NCBI GenBank assembly: GCA_013416795.1
Contig: RQSC01001079.1
Span: 160,506 to 224,505 of the forward strand
Reading direction: 5' to 3'
Origin: Prasinococcaceae sp. CCMP 1430
Lineage: Eukaryota; Prasinodermophyta; Palmophyllophyceae; Prasinococcales; Prasinococcaceae
Length of the DNA: 64,000 bases
Shown here: piece after piece, positions 1-9,497 of the stretch
How positions within the stretch are numbered: position 1 is the stretch's first letter
Layout of the letters: each line of letters opens with the position of its first letter
Position numbers and translations under genes: made by a program
Notes under the pieces: generated by a model
Databases searched by the model: none
Told to the model about the DNA's origin: nothing
What the model saw: only the letters and a program-made list of their open reading frames with translations

Positions 1-21
1 GCGGCGGCGCGGCGCGGAGCC

Positions 22-1329
22 ATGCCAGCGGCGGCGCAGACGCGCACGGCGCAGGCGGCGCCGTCGCTGCCGCTACCGCCGCCGATTTTGTCAAACGTAC
101 CCGGCACGTGGGCGTACGACACTATGTCACGCCGCGTGCGTGACGCCATCCTCGCGCGCCTCTACGACGACAACCCGGACTTGACCGACGCCCAGCTCGG
201 CAAGTTGCGCGCGCTCGAGGTGGAACTCGAGAGCGCGGCCAGCACGCCACTCGCGCACGTGCCCGACGATGGAGGGCCCGATGTGCAGGTGTGGCGCGAG
301 ATAATGGAGCCACATGTCGGCACGTCGTGGCTTGACGCGCCGTGGGTGGTCTCGGAGTTCTACCTTTACCGGCGCATCCTGGCAGCTGTGGAGTGGTTCC
401 AGACCGGCTTCGACCCTTTCCAAAAGCAGAAGGACGAGGGTCTTCGCGCGGCTGCTGTCGCGACGGCTGCGCTTGCCGCTCGTGCCAATGCCGCGGCTGC
501 CCCAGGTGAGGCCGCCAGCGCGTCGAGCGTCGAGCTCTTGTTGCTGCTCGCCCTCTGGGGCAACCGCATGGACCTGTCGCTGTGGCCCGCTGGTGGTGAG
601 GACGGCGCGCCCGACAGCGGCGCGCGTGCAGCGGCAGCCGTCGAGGAGGCGCTCGCTGCAGGCAGCGAGATGCTCCTGTGGGACGATGCGCTCGCAGTCG
701 CCGAGCGGATTGCGGGCGCGCGCGCGGCCGCGCCAGAAGGCGGCTGCAGGGTTGACATCATAGTTGACAACGCGGGCTTCGAGCTGGTGTGCGACCTAGC
801 GCTCGCCGACCACCTCGCGGCGACAGGGGCGGCCGATGAGATCGTCATTCATGCAAAGGGCCACCCGACGTTCGTGAGCGACGCCATGGAAAAGGACGTC
901 GCTGCGACTGTGGCTGCGCTCTCGGTGAGCGACGACGCGGGCGTGGCAGCCATGGGCGCGCGCTGGGCAGATCACCTCGCGATGGGCCGCTGGCGGGTGC
1001 GGGAGGACTGCTTTTGGGCACAGCCGACGCCGATGTGGGAAATGCCGGAGGAGGTACGGGAACTGCTCGCTGGAAGCACAATGATTTTTGTGAAGGGCGA
1101 TGCCAACTACCGTCGGCTGCTTGGCGAGCGAGACTGGGCGCTCGACGCGCCTTTTGACGGCGTGGTGAGTTACTTCCCTGCGCCTGTGTGCGCGCTGCGC
1201 ACCCTCAAGGCGGAGCTCGGGTGCGGCATGGAGCCCGCGCGCATCGAGCGCGCGAAGCAGTCGTCGCCTGACGATTGGATGGTGGCCGGCAAGTACGGCT
1301 GCGTGCAGCTGGGCTCGGCGCCCGAGTGA
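22..1329 (+). CDS. ARMT1: ARMT1-like DUF89 damage-control phosphatase
   Basis: This single-exon ORF of 435 residues is close to the usual length of eukaryotic ARMT1 (DUF89, subfamily III), a metal-dependent phosphatase of phosphorylated sugars and metabolites that was first described as an acidic-residue methyltransferase. The order of conserved blocks fits the family: an N-terminal helical part with ...WVVSEFYLYRRI, the box LWGNRMDLSLWP, the core VDNAGFELVCDLALADHL with the metal-binding Asp and Asn, the box FVKGDANYRRLLGERDW, then FPAPVCALRTLKAELGCG and a C-terminal GKYGCVQ. The first ATG lies only 21 bases from the window edge and already gives a complete N-terminus. The gene is convergent with the dynein gene downstream, leaving about 75 bp between the stops. 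The family call is firm; the substrate is not shown by the sequence. Confidence 0.93.
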   Translation: MPAAAQTRTAQAAPSLPLPPPILSNVPGTWAYDTMSRRVRDAILARLYDDNPDLTDAQLGKLRALEVELESAASTPLAHVPDDGGPDVQVWREIMEPHVGTSWLDAPWVVSEFYLYRRILAAVEWFQTGFDPFQKQKDEGLRAAAVATAALAARANAAAAPGEAASASSVELLLLLALWGNRMDLSLWPAGGEDGAPDSGARAAAAVEEALAAGSEMLLWDDALAVAERIAGARAAAPEGGCRVDIIVDNAGFELVCDLALADHLAATGAADEIVIHAKGHPTFVSDAMEKDVAATVAALSVSDDAGVAAMGARWADHLAMGRWRVREDCFWAQPTPMWEMPEEVRELLAGSTMIFVKGDANYRRLLGERDWALDAPFDGVVSYFPAPVCALRTLKAELGCGMEPARIERAKQSSPDDWMVAGKYGCVQLGSAPE

Positions 1330-1403
1330 CGCGCGCGCAGAAGTCGTATTGAGTGTAGTAGCATTTTATATACATTGGAATGTTGGCCGGCGCGCTCGTT
1401 CTA

Positions 1404-3752
1404 CTAGGCGCCAGGCCTTGAGAGAACGCTGGCGAGCGCGGGCTCTGCGCCATCAACCTCGTTACCCTGCATGCCCACGAGGCGGAACACGCGCACGCCG
1501 CCGGTTGCGTCACCACATACAAGTACCGGACTCTCCTCAGAGAAGAGTAGCGAGGTGAATGACGCGCCCTCCACCGCGTGCGACACCACAGGCTTGAGCG
1601 TGGACGTCGTGAGGTCCCACACCTCCAGCTTGCCATTCTCAGTCACCGACCCGAAAATGGTCGACTTGACCGGCGACCACTGACAGTCCGCGACCGCGGC
1701 GCTGTTGCTCTGGAAGCTCGCCTGCGGCGTGTCGCTGTCTTCCGTCCATAGCTTGATGGTCCAGTCCGCCGAGGCGGACAGGAAGTGCGTGGGCGAGAAG
1801 GGGCTCCAGGCGATCTGGTAGACAGGACCCGTGTGGCCGAAGTAGGACTCAAGGTACTGTTCGTTGTAGCTCGTCGAGCAACGGTGGATGGCTCCGTCCT
1901 CGGTGCCCGCCAGGTACACGCTCGGGTCGCGGGAAGAGAAGTCGAAAGTCATGCCGCTCGAGCGCCGGCTGATGAATGCCTCCTGTTTGTTGTAGCCATG
2001 GCCACGGCCGCCTGCCGCGCTCTTGTCACCAGCAGCGCTGGTGCGCGCGCGACCCGCCACCCGCTTCAGTTTCATTAGGTCGGTGTGCTCCAGGCCCTTG
2101 GTAATAGACCATTGCGTGACGCGCCCGTCCGTCGAGATGGACATCAGGCTCTCGCCGCGTTCGGTCCCGCAGCCCACCCAGCGCAGCTTCCATACGGGGT
2201 CGCTGTGCTTGCCATTGGCGTGCGTGCTCTCGAGCACGGGCGCCTGGTCAGCGCGCGCCTGCGCGGCACCAGGCGTGGCGAATGAGCCGCGCACGTCATA
2301 GACCCGCACGCTGCCGCTGTAAAGCCCCACCGCCAACAGGTTCGGGCTCGCTTCCGAGAAGTCGACGCTGGTAACACCCGAGGGCACCTCGATGATCCAA
2401 TCGGGATACGCGGGATTCTTGAGCGACCAGAATGCGACCAGCCCACCCTGCGCCTGCTCTCTGAAGTCAAAGGACCCATAGCCCACCACCAGCATGTCCC
2501 GTCGCACGCGATTCCACGCCATGCACGCCACGTTGCGACCTGCGGTCGCCTCGCATGTGAAGGTCCACAGCGGGAGCAGCGCTTGCGCACCAGACTCGAG
2601 CGCAGGTTCGGGGCGCTGCGAGGCGAAGTCGCGGTAAAGCAGCTGCCTGTCGTGGAACGCGTTTTGCGTCACGCAGCGCTCCATGAGCGCCAGCCGCGCG
2701 GGCAGATTCTTCAGCGCATGCAAGCGCACGGTGGCATCCTGCATGCCGTCGCCCCCCGCCGCTGCCCCGCCGCCGCCGCCCGCACTTCCACCTTCACCAA
2801 ATGCTTTGGCAAGAGACGACAAGCTCGCCACTTCTGTCGGTGAGGCATCGGCACCCACGCTTCCGGGAGCGGCCTGCGCTCCAGCCCCCGGGGAAAGGTT
2901 GTCCACGCCCGCCCCTACCGCCGCAGCCGCAGCCTCGGTCCCCAGCGTGCTTTCGCTCCGCGCCACCTTCCTTGGCGCGGTGCGGTCATAGATGTCCCAG
3001 ACAGTGGCCATCGAGCCCGCTTCAGCCGTCGCAGGTGCGCTCTCTTGCGCCTCTTTGTTCTTCATTAGAGCATTGAGCGTCTGCGACGTGCCCTCCACGT
3101 ACGCCTCGGAGGCGTCGCGCCCTGCCAGCCGTTCCTTGTACCGCACATTTGCGTCCTCGACGGCGCCAGCCTCGGGGTCGTCAGCCCCTACGCAGCGTGC
3201 GGGGACGTCGAGGATCATGAAGAACTCGCTCTCCTCTAGCGTCACCACTACCTCGGTATCGAGCTGCGCGTCGCTCAGCAAGACCGGCGTCTCGCCCGAC
3301 GTCTGCGCAGCGGTCACGTCCGGGGCGGTGTCGTCATCGGCGGCAGGCGTGGCGGCACCTCCGACGAGTGCCGAGCTTGCCGGCATTTCCTCGTCATCGA
3401 CATGAACGCTGTCGCTGTCCGTGCCCATCGTGCGGCTACTGGGCGCGTCCGTGGGGCTCAGCGGTGCGCTCGTTATGTTGCCTTCTCCCACGTCGGGCGG
3501 CTCGCCACGGTCGCTGGCACTGGCCGTCGAAGCCGGGCCGGGCGACGTCAAACCGTCGACTTCCGACGCGACGCTGCCAGGGCTAGTGGCAGCGCTGCCT
3601 TTGCTCACCGCCGGCTTTAGCGAGAGCATCGGACGCGGCGTCACATCGACGCCCGCATCGTCGAGCACACACACCTGTGAACGCCGCGGCGGCGCCGGCG
3701 CGCGTCGAGGGCGCGCACGGCGGAACCGTTCAGCAGGGGTGCGCGCGGGCAT
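1404..3752 (-). CDS. DNAI4: Axonemal inner-arm dynein intermediate chain (IC138/DNAI4/WDR78-like)
   Basis: The 782-residue protein has an acidic, low-complexity N-terminal third and a C-terminal WD40 propeller (about residues 380-770). Propeller strands include VGYGSFDFREQ, SVRVYDVRGSF, LYLAGTEDG-type turns, IAWSPFSPTHFLSASADWTIKLW and KLEVWDLTTS. The block just before the propeller, with an ESEFFMILDVP stretch, a Thr/Leu-rich NALMKNKEAQ and TVWDIYDR, is characteristic of WDR78/DNAI4 and algal IC138, the regulatory intermediate chain of the I1/f inner-arm dynein, rather than of cytoplasmic dynein IC. It would act in the flagellar axoneme, so the organism should build motile flagella. The start is the first Met of the open frame; MLSLKPAV, 41 codons further in, is an alternative. 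No intron is needed. Confidence 0.88.
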   Translation of the reverse strand: MPARTPAERFRRARPRRAPAPPRRSQVCVLDDAGVDVTPRPMLSLKPAVSKGSAATSPGSVASEVDGLTSPGPASTASASDRGEPPDVGEGNITSAPLSPTDAPSSRTMGTDSDSVHVDDEEMPASSALVGGAATPAADDDTAPDVTAAQTSGETPVLLSDAQLDTEVVVTLEESEFFMILDVPARCVGADDPEAGAVEDANVRYKERLAGRDASEAYVEGTSQTLNALMKNKEAQESAPATAEAGSMATVWDIYDRTAPRKVARSESTLGTEAAAAAVGAGVDNLSPGAGAQAAPGSVGADASPTEVASLSSLAKAFGEGGSAGGGGGAAAGGDGMQDATVRLHALKNLPARLALMERCVTQNAFHDRQLLYRDFASQRPEPALESGAQALLPLWTFTCEATAGRNVACMAWNRVRRDMLVVGYGSFDFREQAQGGLVAFWSLKNPAYPDWIIEVPSGVTSVDFSEASPNLLAVGLYSGSVRVYDVRGSFATPGAAQARADQAPVLESTHANGKHSDPVWKLRWVGCGTERGESLMSISTDGRVTQWSITKGLEHTDLMKLKRVAGRARTSAAGDKSAAGGRGHGYNKQEAFISRRSSGMTFDFSSRDPSVYLAGTEDGAIHRCSTSYNEQYLESYFGHTGPVYQIAWSPFSPTHFLSASADWTIKLWTEDSDTPQASFQSNSAAVADCQWSPVKSTIFGSVTENGKLEVWDLTTSTLKPVVSHAVEGASFTSLLFSEESPVLVCGDATGGVRVFRLVGMQGNEVDGAEPALASVLSRPGA

Positions 3753-5394
3753 GCGTCAGCAAGCGTCCGGACCACGACCAGCACAGGGGATCGGCGGTCA
3801 GGGCAGGGCAGGGCGCTCGCGCGCCTTGTAGGACGGCGGCGCAGGCCCGTCGCGGCGCTACTGACGAGGCGCACAGGGATCGGCTGCGATGGCCGCTGAC
3901 TGGGGGGAGGGGTGGGGGAATCGTGCGTCGCGCGCGCAGGGGGGCAGGGGGGCTCACCTGCACGGGCCCCGGGTCCTCCTTCTTCGCGTTGCGCGCAGCG
4001 ACCGAGCTGCGGCACTGGCTGGTTGAGTTTCGCCTACTGCGCCTGCGCGCCGCGCCGGGGCGCGCGCGCGGGGGAGGGGGAGGGGGGAAGAGGGGGCCAA
4101 CAACAGCAGCGCGCGCGCGCGTCAGCCAGCAGACCCAAAAAAAAAATGCCAGCAGGCAATAGAGCAGTGAGTGGCGGTGCAGTCTCGCCTCGCTCGTCGC
4201 GAGCAGCGCGCCCCCCTGCGGCAAGTTCGCCTGTAGGTCTGATGCGCGGGCACAGAAGGCGCCTCTTCGAGCCCCGGCTCGAGAGCGCCTGCGAGCGGGT
4301 AGTCGCAGGTAGGAGCGCTCGCTGCGTTTCTCCCTGAGCGCACACAGCAGGCACGCGGCGTGCGGGCTGTGCGCAGTGTTGGGTGCGCGGCACGCGCAGG
4401 CGCTCTGGCGCGACGCACCCTTGCACGGAGCTCTTTCTCCCGCCCGCCCCCATCGCACCCTTGCCCGCTTCAACCGACGACCCCCGCACCTTGCCCGCCG
4501 GCGCGGACAGGCCTTCCGGCCCGCCCTTGGCCAGCGACGACCGCCGCGCCGAGTGCGCGGCGTCCGCCCCGCCGCCCACACCCCACCCCACCCGCATCGG
4601 CTCCCCGGCGTTCACGCCCCCTCCCTCGCGCGCTCCTTTCGGCGCGTCCCGGCGCCGCGGACGCGCGCCGAAACGCGCTTCCGCAGCTTTGGGGGGGCGT
4701 TCGCGGGCACTCGCGCGGACGTCGGAGACCCCGCGCGGAAACGACGGAGCGCGGCGCGAAAGCGCCCGCTCCGCGGCGGTCCCGGTGCCGTGGCGGACCG
4801 GGCGGGGCTTTTTTGGGGGGGCGCGTTTCGACCGAATTTTCGCACGTTAAAGAAAAACAAAACGATGACAAAAAAAGCGCGGCGAGCGCATGCACCACTG
4901 GGGAGGAGGGGAGGAGGGGAGGAGGGGGGAGGAGGGGGCCACAGCGCGCCGCGCCGCGCCGCGCCGCTCCGCGCCGGGCGTGTCCGCGAGACGCGTTCCT
5001 GCACAGGTCTTCGGGGCGAGGAGCCTCGCCCTCGCTCGTGCCCCAATCTCGCCGCGCGCACGCGCGCGCGTGAGAGAGAGAGAGGGAGGGACGGAGGGAC
5101 TGGGGAGGGGTGGGTGCGGGAGTGAATTGCGCGCGGCGGGCTGTGGCTGTGGCTATGGCTGTGGCGGCGGGCGGGGTGGGTGCACGCGGCGGGGCAGCAG
5201 CTGGTGGGCGGCGCGGCGCAGCAGCGCGCGCGAAGACGAGTGGGAAGGCTGGGCGTGGTGCATGCTCGCGCGTGCCGGGGCGAGCGCGAGCGCGAGCGCG
5301 AGCGCGGGGCGGGGTGCGGCCGTGCGCTGCCGCGCGTTCGAGCGGCGGGCGATACGGGCTGACGGGGGCCTACACCGAGGGCGAGGAGGATGCC
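3753..5394. other. GC-rich intergenic tract, probable promoter region
   Basis: About 1.6 kb lies between the divergent dynein gene and the mTERF-like gene. It is dominated by G/C homopolymer-like and purine-rich simple sequence (GGGGAGGGG blocks, GAGAGAGAGAG near 5072, GCGAGCGCGAGCG near 5280). Many long ORFs cross it in all frames, but none shows a recognisable domain; they are open because GC-rich DNA has few stop codons. The part next to 5395 may encode a targeting peptide for the downstream gene. Confidence 0.6.
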
Positions 5395-6051
5395 ATGTCC
5401 GACCAGGTGGAGAGGCTCCGGCGGCTACTCCCACCGGGCGTCGACGTGCCCTTGCTGGTTTGGAGGACGCCCACGCTCACGCGCGCGCCGGCCAAGGCGC
5501 TGGTGCGCTCGATGCTGCACCTGAAACGCGTGCTGCCGGGGGCGGACCTCGCGGCGTTGGTCGAGCGATGCCCGGGCCTTCTCGACGGCAGCGAGGAGGT
5601 GGACGAGCGCGCGCTCTTCCGCCTGCGCGCGCTGCTTCCGGGCATTGACGTGGACTCCATCGCGTGCGCGGAGCCCGCGCTGTGCGTGCACGCCAGCGGC
5701 GACGCCGCGGGCGCCGTGGACGTGGCGGCCAACCTCAAGCAGCTGGAGGCGAAGGGCTTCCCTGCGGAGCAGCTTCCGCGGCTCATCGCCGCGCGCCCCC
5801 AGATGCTGCTGAGGCCGTACATGTTCGAGGCCAGCTCGCTGCGGCACAGCTCCGGCACGGGCCTCGCGGCGGCCTCGGCGGCGCCGCCCGCCCCCGGCGC
5901 GCCCACGCCGCGCAGCGCGTCGCCGACCACCTGCGCGTCGGCGGCCGCGGCCGCGCAGGAGGAGGAGGGGGGGAATTGGGAGGAGGGGGAGGCGGCGCGC
6001 GCCCGCCCGCCAGCGGCGGCGACGCGCTCTGACGTCCATACACCAACGTAA
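5395..6051 (+). CDS. mTERF-like helical-repeat protein, probably organellar
   Basis: From MSDQVERLRRLLPPG the 218-residue product contains repeats of about 30 residues of the mTERF kind: LRRLLPPGVDVPLLVWRTP, LKRVLPGADLAALVERCP, LRALLPGIDVDSIACAEP and LEAKGFPAEQLPRLIAARP. The spaced Leu/Pro and the closing xxP are the family signature. mTERF proteins bind nucleic acid in mitochondria or plastids and affect transcription or ribosome assembly. The frame stays open about 95 codons upstream to an ATG at 5110 with an Ala/Arg-rich stretch that could be a transit peptide, so the true start may lie there. The C-terminal 70 residues are low-complexity Ala/Pro/Glu. The protein is shorter than most mTERFs. 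Confidence 0.7.
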   Translation: MSDQVERLRRLLPPGVDVPLLVWRTPTLTRAPAKALVRSMLHLKRVLPGADLAALVERCPGLLDGSEEVDERALFRLRALLPGIDVDSIACAEPALCVHASGDAAGAVDVAANLKQLEAKGFPAEQLPRLIAARPQMLLRPYMFEASSLRHSSGTGLAAASAAPPAPGAPTPRSASPTTCASAAAAAQEEEGGNWEEGEAARARPPAAATRSDVHTPT

Positions 6052-6130
6052 CATTAATATACACATTTACAAATACGAAAACGGGAGAGTGTATCCACGA
6101 AGTGCGCAGCGATGTGGCCGGGTGCGCATG

Positions 6131-6143
6131 TGGTATGATACCA
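6131..6143. repeat. Perfect 13-nt palindrome (TGGTATGATACCA)
   Basis: This short perfect inverted repeat with a single central base sits between the AT-rich 3' end of the mTERF-like gene and the start of the SNM1 gene, about 200 bp upstream of the latter. It could be a transcription-factor site. Nothing else supports a function. Confidence 0.3.
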
Positions 6144-6337
6144 TGTACCGCCCTGAGATTACGATGAATGGATTGCGGCTTCGGAGTCGGAGACCGTTCG
6201 AACGCAGCGCGAGGGGGCGTGGGGGGGTGGCCCCCTGTGCCACTCCTCGCGCCGAGCCGAGGCGGGCGCCGCGCGCCCGCGGGCGGGCGCCCCCTCCTTT
6301 CTCCCCCCTTCCAGTGGCGCGCGCCTCTCGGGTGGCG

Positions 6338-8500
6338 ATGGGCGTGCTCGCGGGAGGGCGCTTCTGCGTGGACACCTGGTCGGCGCCGTGCGCGTACGGC
6401 GCGTACTTCCTCACGCACGCGCACGCCGACCACACCAAGGGACTGGACGGGGGCTGGCGCCGCGGCACGTGCTACTGCACGCCCGCGACGGCGGCGCTGC
6501 TGCGCTGCCGATGGGGCGCCGCGGGCGCTCTGCATGCACGCCTCGTCGAGCTGCCCGTCGGCGAGACCGCGCAACTGCAGGGCGACGGGTGGGCGATGGC
6601 GGTGACCGTCATAGGTGCGTTCGAGGTAGTGGCGTGCGCCGCCCCCGCAAGCGTGCGTGCGCCTTGCTGACGCATCTGCGCGCCCGCCGCAGACGCCAAC
6701 CACTGTCCGGGATCTGCCATGTTCCTCTTTGAGGGGGACTTCGGGAGGGTCATGCACACCGGCGACTTCCGGCTCGAGGCGCTCGGGGACGGCGATGCGC
6801 GCTCCGCGCTCCCCGAAGCCGTGACGCGTGCTCCCGTGGATGAGCTGTGGCTTGACGACACCTACCTGCGCTCAGGCGCAGAGTTCCCTGCGCGCGTGGT
6901 CGTGCTCTCCGCCATGCAGCAGGTCGCGCTGCAGCACGTCCGGAGCTTCGAAGCGGGCCGCCAGCAACGCGGCAGCGCCGCGTTGCGCGCGGTCGTGTAC
7001 GTAGGCGTCGACTCGCTCGGCAAGGAGGAGCTGCTCATGGCGCTCGCGACGGTCCTTGGGGTGCCCGCCGAGGTCGACGCGCGACGGCTCGTTGCTGCGA
7101 GGGCGCTCGGGCTTCCTGCACAGCTCATCGGCGGACCCTCCGGCACAGGCGTGGGCCAGAGCGGTGTCGACGGCAGTGTGCGGCTGGTGGTTGTGTCGAG
7201 GCGGGAGATGCAGGGCGCGAGTGGCGTGGGGCTCGTCGCCAAGGCGAGAGAGGCTGGCGTGCGTGCTGTGGGGCTACTGCCGACGGGTTTCGCTCACAGG
7301 GAGATTGCGGGGCGTGGGCGCCGCGCTGGCGTCCTCGCTGGGAGCGAGGACGCGCCCGGCGGCGCCGGAGGGAGCGAGGGGGGCGCGAGTTGGCCGAATC
7401 TGTGCGTGCCTCACCCCTCCGCGTCAGATGCTCACGTCTACTCATTCCCGTACTCGCTGCACTCGCCCATGGCGGAGCTACGCACATTTGTGAGCGCCGT
7501 CGCGCCCGCGCGCGTTCGGTCGGTCACCCATGACGGGGTGTGCATCACGGGGAACTTCGCCGCGGAGCTGGGGCGTGCGCCCGGCGCTCCGTGGGCAGAC
7601 GGCTCGCTTGTGCTCGGCCTCAAAACGATCGCGCCGCCGCGCGAACGGCAGAGGGCCGCGGAACGAGATTTGGCCGAGCGCCCGCGCACGTACGAGGCTG
7701 CAAGAGTGGCAGCGAAGGCCGTTCTTGAGTCCAGGCCGCGCGCGGTACGTCCGCGCGCCCCGGGGAAGCTGCTGCCGACCTCGCCTGGCCCGCGCAAGCG
7801 CGAGCGCGATGCCGACGACGAAACCCTTCCCCATGTCAGTGCCAGCGTTGGCGCGCATGCGCGTGGTGCTGGCGCGCGAGCAGTCTCTGTACAGGCGCCC
7901 GCGGACTCGAATGGTGAGCCTGCGGCCGAGCCAAAGTACCGACCAAACACAGGTGCCGACGAGCGGGCGTCGCAGCGCGCCCGCGGCGAGCCTGTGCAGG
8001 ATAGGGGGGCGCGGTACATGCCGCCTGTGTGCGCCCTACCAGGCTCGCCTGCGGGAAAGGCCGAGCTCGCGTCCGGGGCGTGCACAATGGCACGCGATGG
8101 GGCCGCTTACGTGCCGCCTGTGTGCTCCGGGCGTGCCAAGATCGAGCAGGGAAGGTGCGCAGCCACAAACCACGGACAACCACCCGCGCAAAGAGCGCGG
8201 GTGGCAGGCCACTTCAGCGGCAATGTTGGCGCCCGATCGCAAGCAGTCGACCGCAGTGGTGCGATGCCCGCGCGAGCGCGTGCGCAGCAAGAGCGCGCGC
8301 GGCTTGCCCGCAAGTCGCGCGTAGCCATGCGCAGCGCTCTCGCCCTCCTCGGCGAGGCGCGCGGCGCTGTCAGACGACGCGAGCTCGCGGCCGCGGCCTC
8401 TGCCGCGCAGGGCCCGCAGATGCAGCACGCCGCAGTCTCTACCGCGCGCGGCACGGAGCTCGTCGCGCCAGCGGGGTTGCTCGTCTCGAGCAGCCAGTGA
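6338..8500 (+). CDS. SNM1/DCLRE1 family metallo-beta-lactamase nuclease
   Basis: Two exons, 6338-6614 and 6693-8500, are joined over a 78-nt GTGCGT...CGCAG intron in phase 1, giving 694 residues. The N-terminal half is an MBL/beta-CASP nuclease of the SNM1 (DCLRE1, Pso2, Artemis) type: motif II is THAHADHTKGL, the intron falls directly before motif III DANHCPGSAMF, and motif IV is MHTGDFRLE. The beta-CASP segment ends with YSFPYSLHSPMAELRTFVSAVAPARV, which resembles the VPYSEHSS box of SNM1 proteins. These enzymes process DNA ends during cross-link repair or telomere maintenance. The C-terminal 300 residues are Arg/Ala-rich and disordered, with two Y(M/V)PPVC motifs. The start at GVLAGGRFCVD gives the usual short N-terminus; the frame is open further upstream. 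Confidence 0.88.
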
Positions 8501-8673
8501 GCTGCTGGGAGAACGGCGCGGCGCAGCGTCAGCTATGCGCAGGCTAGGCCTCCCAAGGGCGACTTGACGAGCTGTCATTAATATGCTGGGCGTTTACTCT
8601 ACGACATCGCGTCGGTCGCAAGCGCACATAGAAGAGAGGAGCCCCTGCGGTTCGCGTTCTTCCATGCGCTGTC

Positions 8674-9261
8674 TCATTGGATGAGGAGCACAAGGTAGAG
8701 AGCGAGGCTGTTGACGGCAGCGAACGGAAACGCAGGAGTGCCGGCGAATACGCCCGCGGCGGCCGCAGGCAGGGCGAAGAGCGCCTTGTTTGTAATGCCT
8801 TTGTCGCTCGGGGTGCGTCGCCGCCGCCGCCGCCACATGGCACGCGTGCGACGCCGTGTGCGCCGAGTGCGCGACGGGCGCGGGCCGTACGCTGCGGTGC
8901 AGGCAACGGTGCAGGCGACCGTGGCGACCACGGCGAGCGCCGCCGCTCGCCGCACCCATCGCCAAGGACGCATGCCCGGTCGCCGCGGCCGAGGCTCCCG
9001 CTTCTGCGGCGTGCGCGCCTCATTTATCGTCGCGACCTCGGGCGCAACTTCGGCACCGACAACCACCTTGGACCTCTCGCCCCCCTCGCCCCGCCCACCC
9101 TGCTCGTCCTCACCGCCCTGCTCATCACCTACAGGCGGCACCTGCAGAGGGGGCGCCACCTTCGCCACCCTCGCCGCCTCCAACGCCTCCGCAGCTGCCG
9201 CCGCCGCCGCCGCGGCCGCCGCCCTCACCAGCTCCGACGGAGGCTCGGACGCACGGACCAT
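8674..9261 (-). CDS. Hypothetical small membrane protein
   Basis: From MVRASEPPSELVRA the frame gives 195 residues. It shows a poly-Ala helix-like N-terminus, an acidic/Gly stretch, then a probable membrane span (about residues 115-133, AAALAVVATVACTVACTAA) preceded by basic residues. A cluster of Arg follows, and a hydrophobic C-terminal segment ends ...ALYLVLLIQ. No family is recognised. The gene is divergent from SURF6, with 236 bp of CACCC and CA-rich simple sequence between them. The C-terminal hydrophobic segments argue against chance, but low complexity keeps confidence modest. Confidence 0.45.
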   Translation of the reverse strand: MVRASEPPSELVRAAAAAAAAAAAEALEAARVAKVAPPLQVPPVGDEQGGEDEQGGRGEGGERSKVVVGAEVAPEVATINEARTPQKREPRPRRPGMRPWRWVRRAAALAVVATVACTVACTAAYGPRPSRTRRTRRRTRAMWRRRRRRTPSDKGITNKALFALPAAAAGVFAGTPAFPFAAVNSLALYLVLLIQ

Positions 9262-9299
9262 CGCGGGAGCAGCCAGCGCAGCCGGCGCGGCTATGGGCG

Positions 9300-9490
9300 G
9301 CTCCCACCCCACCCCACCCCACCCCACCCCACCCACACAGCCTGCCCGCTGTCGCCCTCGCTGTCGCTGTCGCTGTCGCTCCCACTCTCTGACCCGCCAC
9401 CGCCCTCGCGCTCGCACCCACTCGACCACCCCCCCACCTCGATTCCCCCCCCCACACACACACACCCCACACACAAACAAACAAACGACG
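9300..9490. repeat. Simple repeats in the divergent promoter (CACCC, CTGTCG, CA, CAAA)
   Basis: Successive microsatellite-like tracts fill the space upstream of SURF6: (ACCCC)n near 9305-9330, (CTGTCG)n near 9360-9382, runs of CA near 9452-9473 and AAAC near 9475-9487. They are probably slippage-prone promoter or 5' UTR sequence. Confidence 0.7.
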
Positions 9491-9497
9491 GCCCCTC

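Noticed and set aside
3730-5125. Several overlapping Arg/Pro-rich ORFs between the dynein and mTERF-like genes
   Set aside because: They occur in all frames of a GC-rich low-complexity spacer; none has a protein-like pattern.
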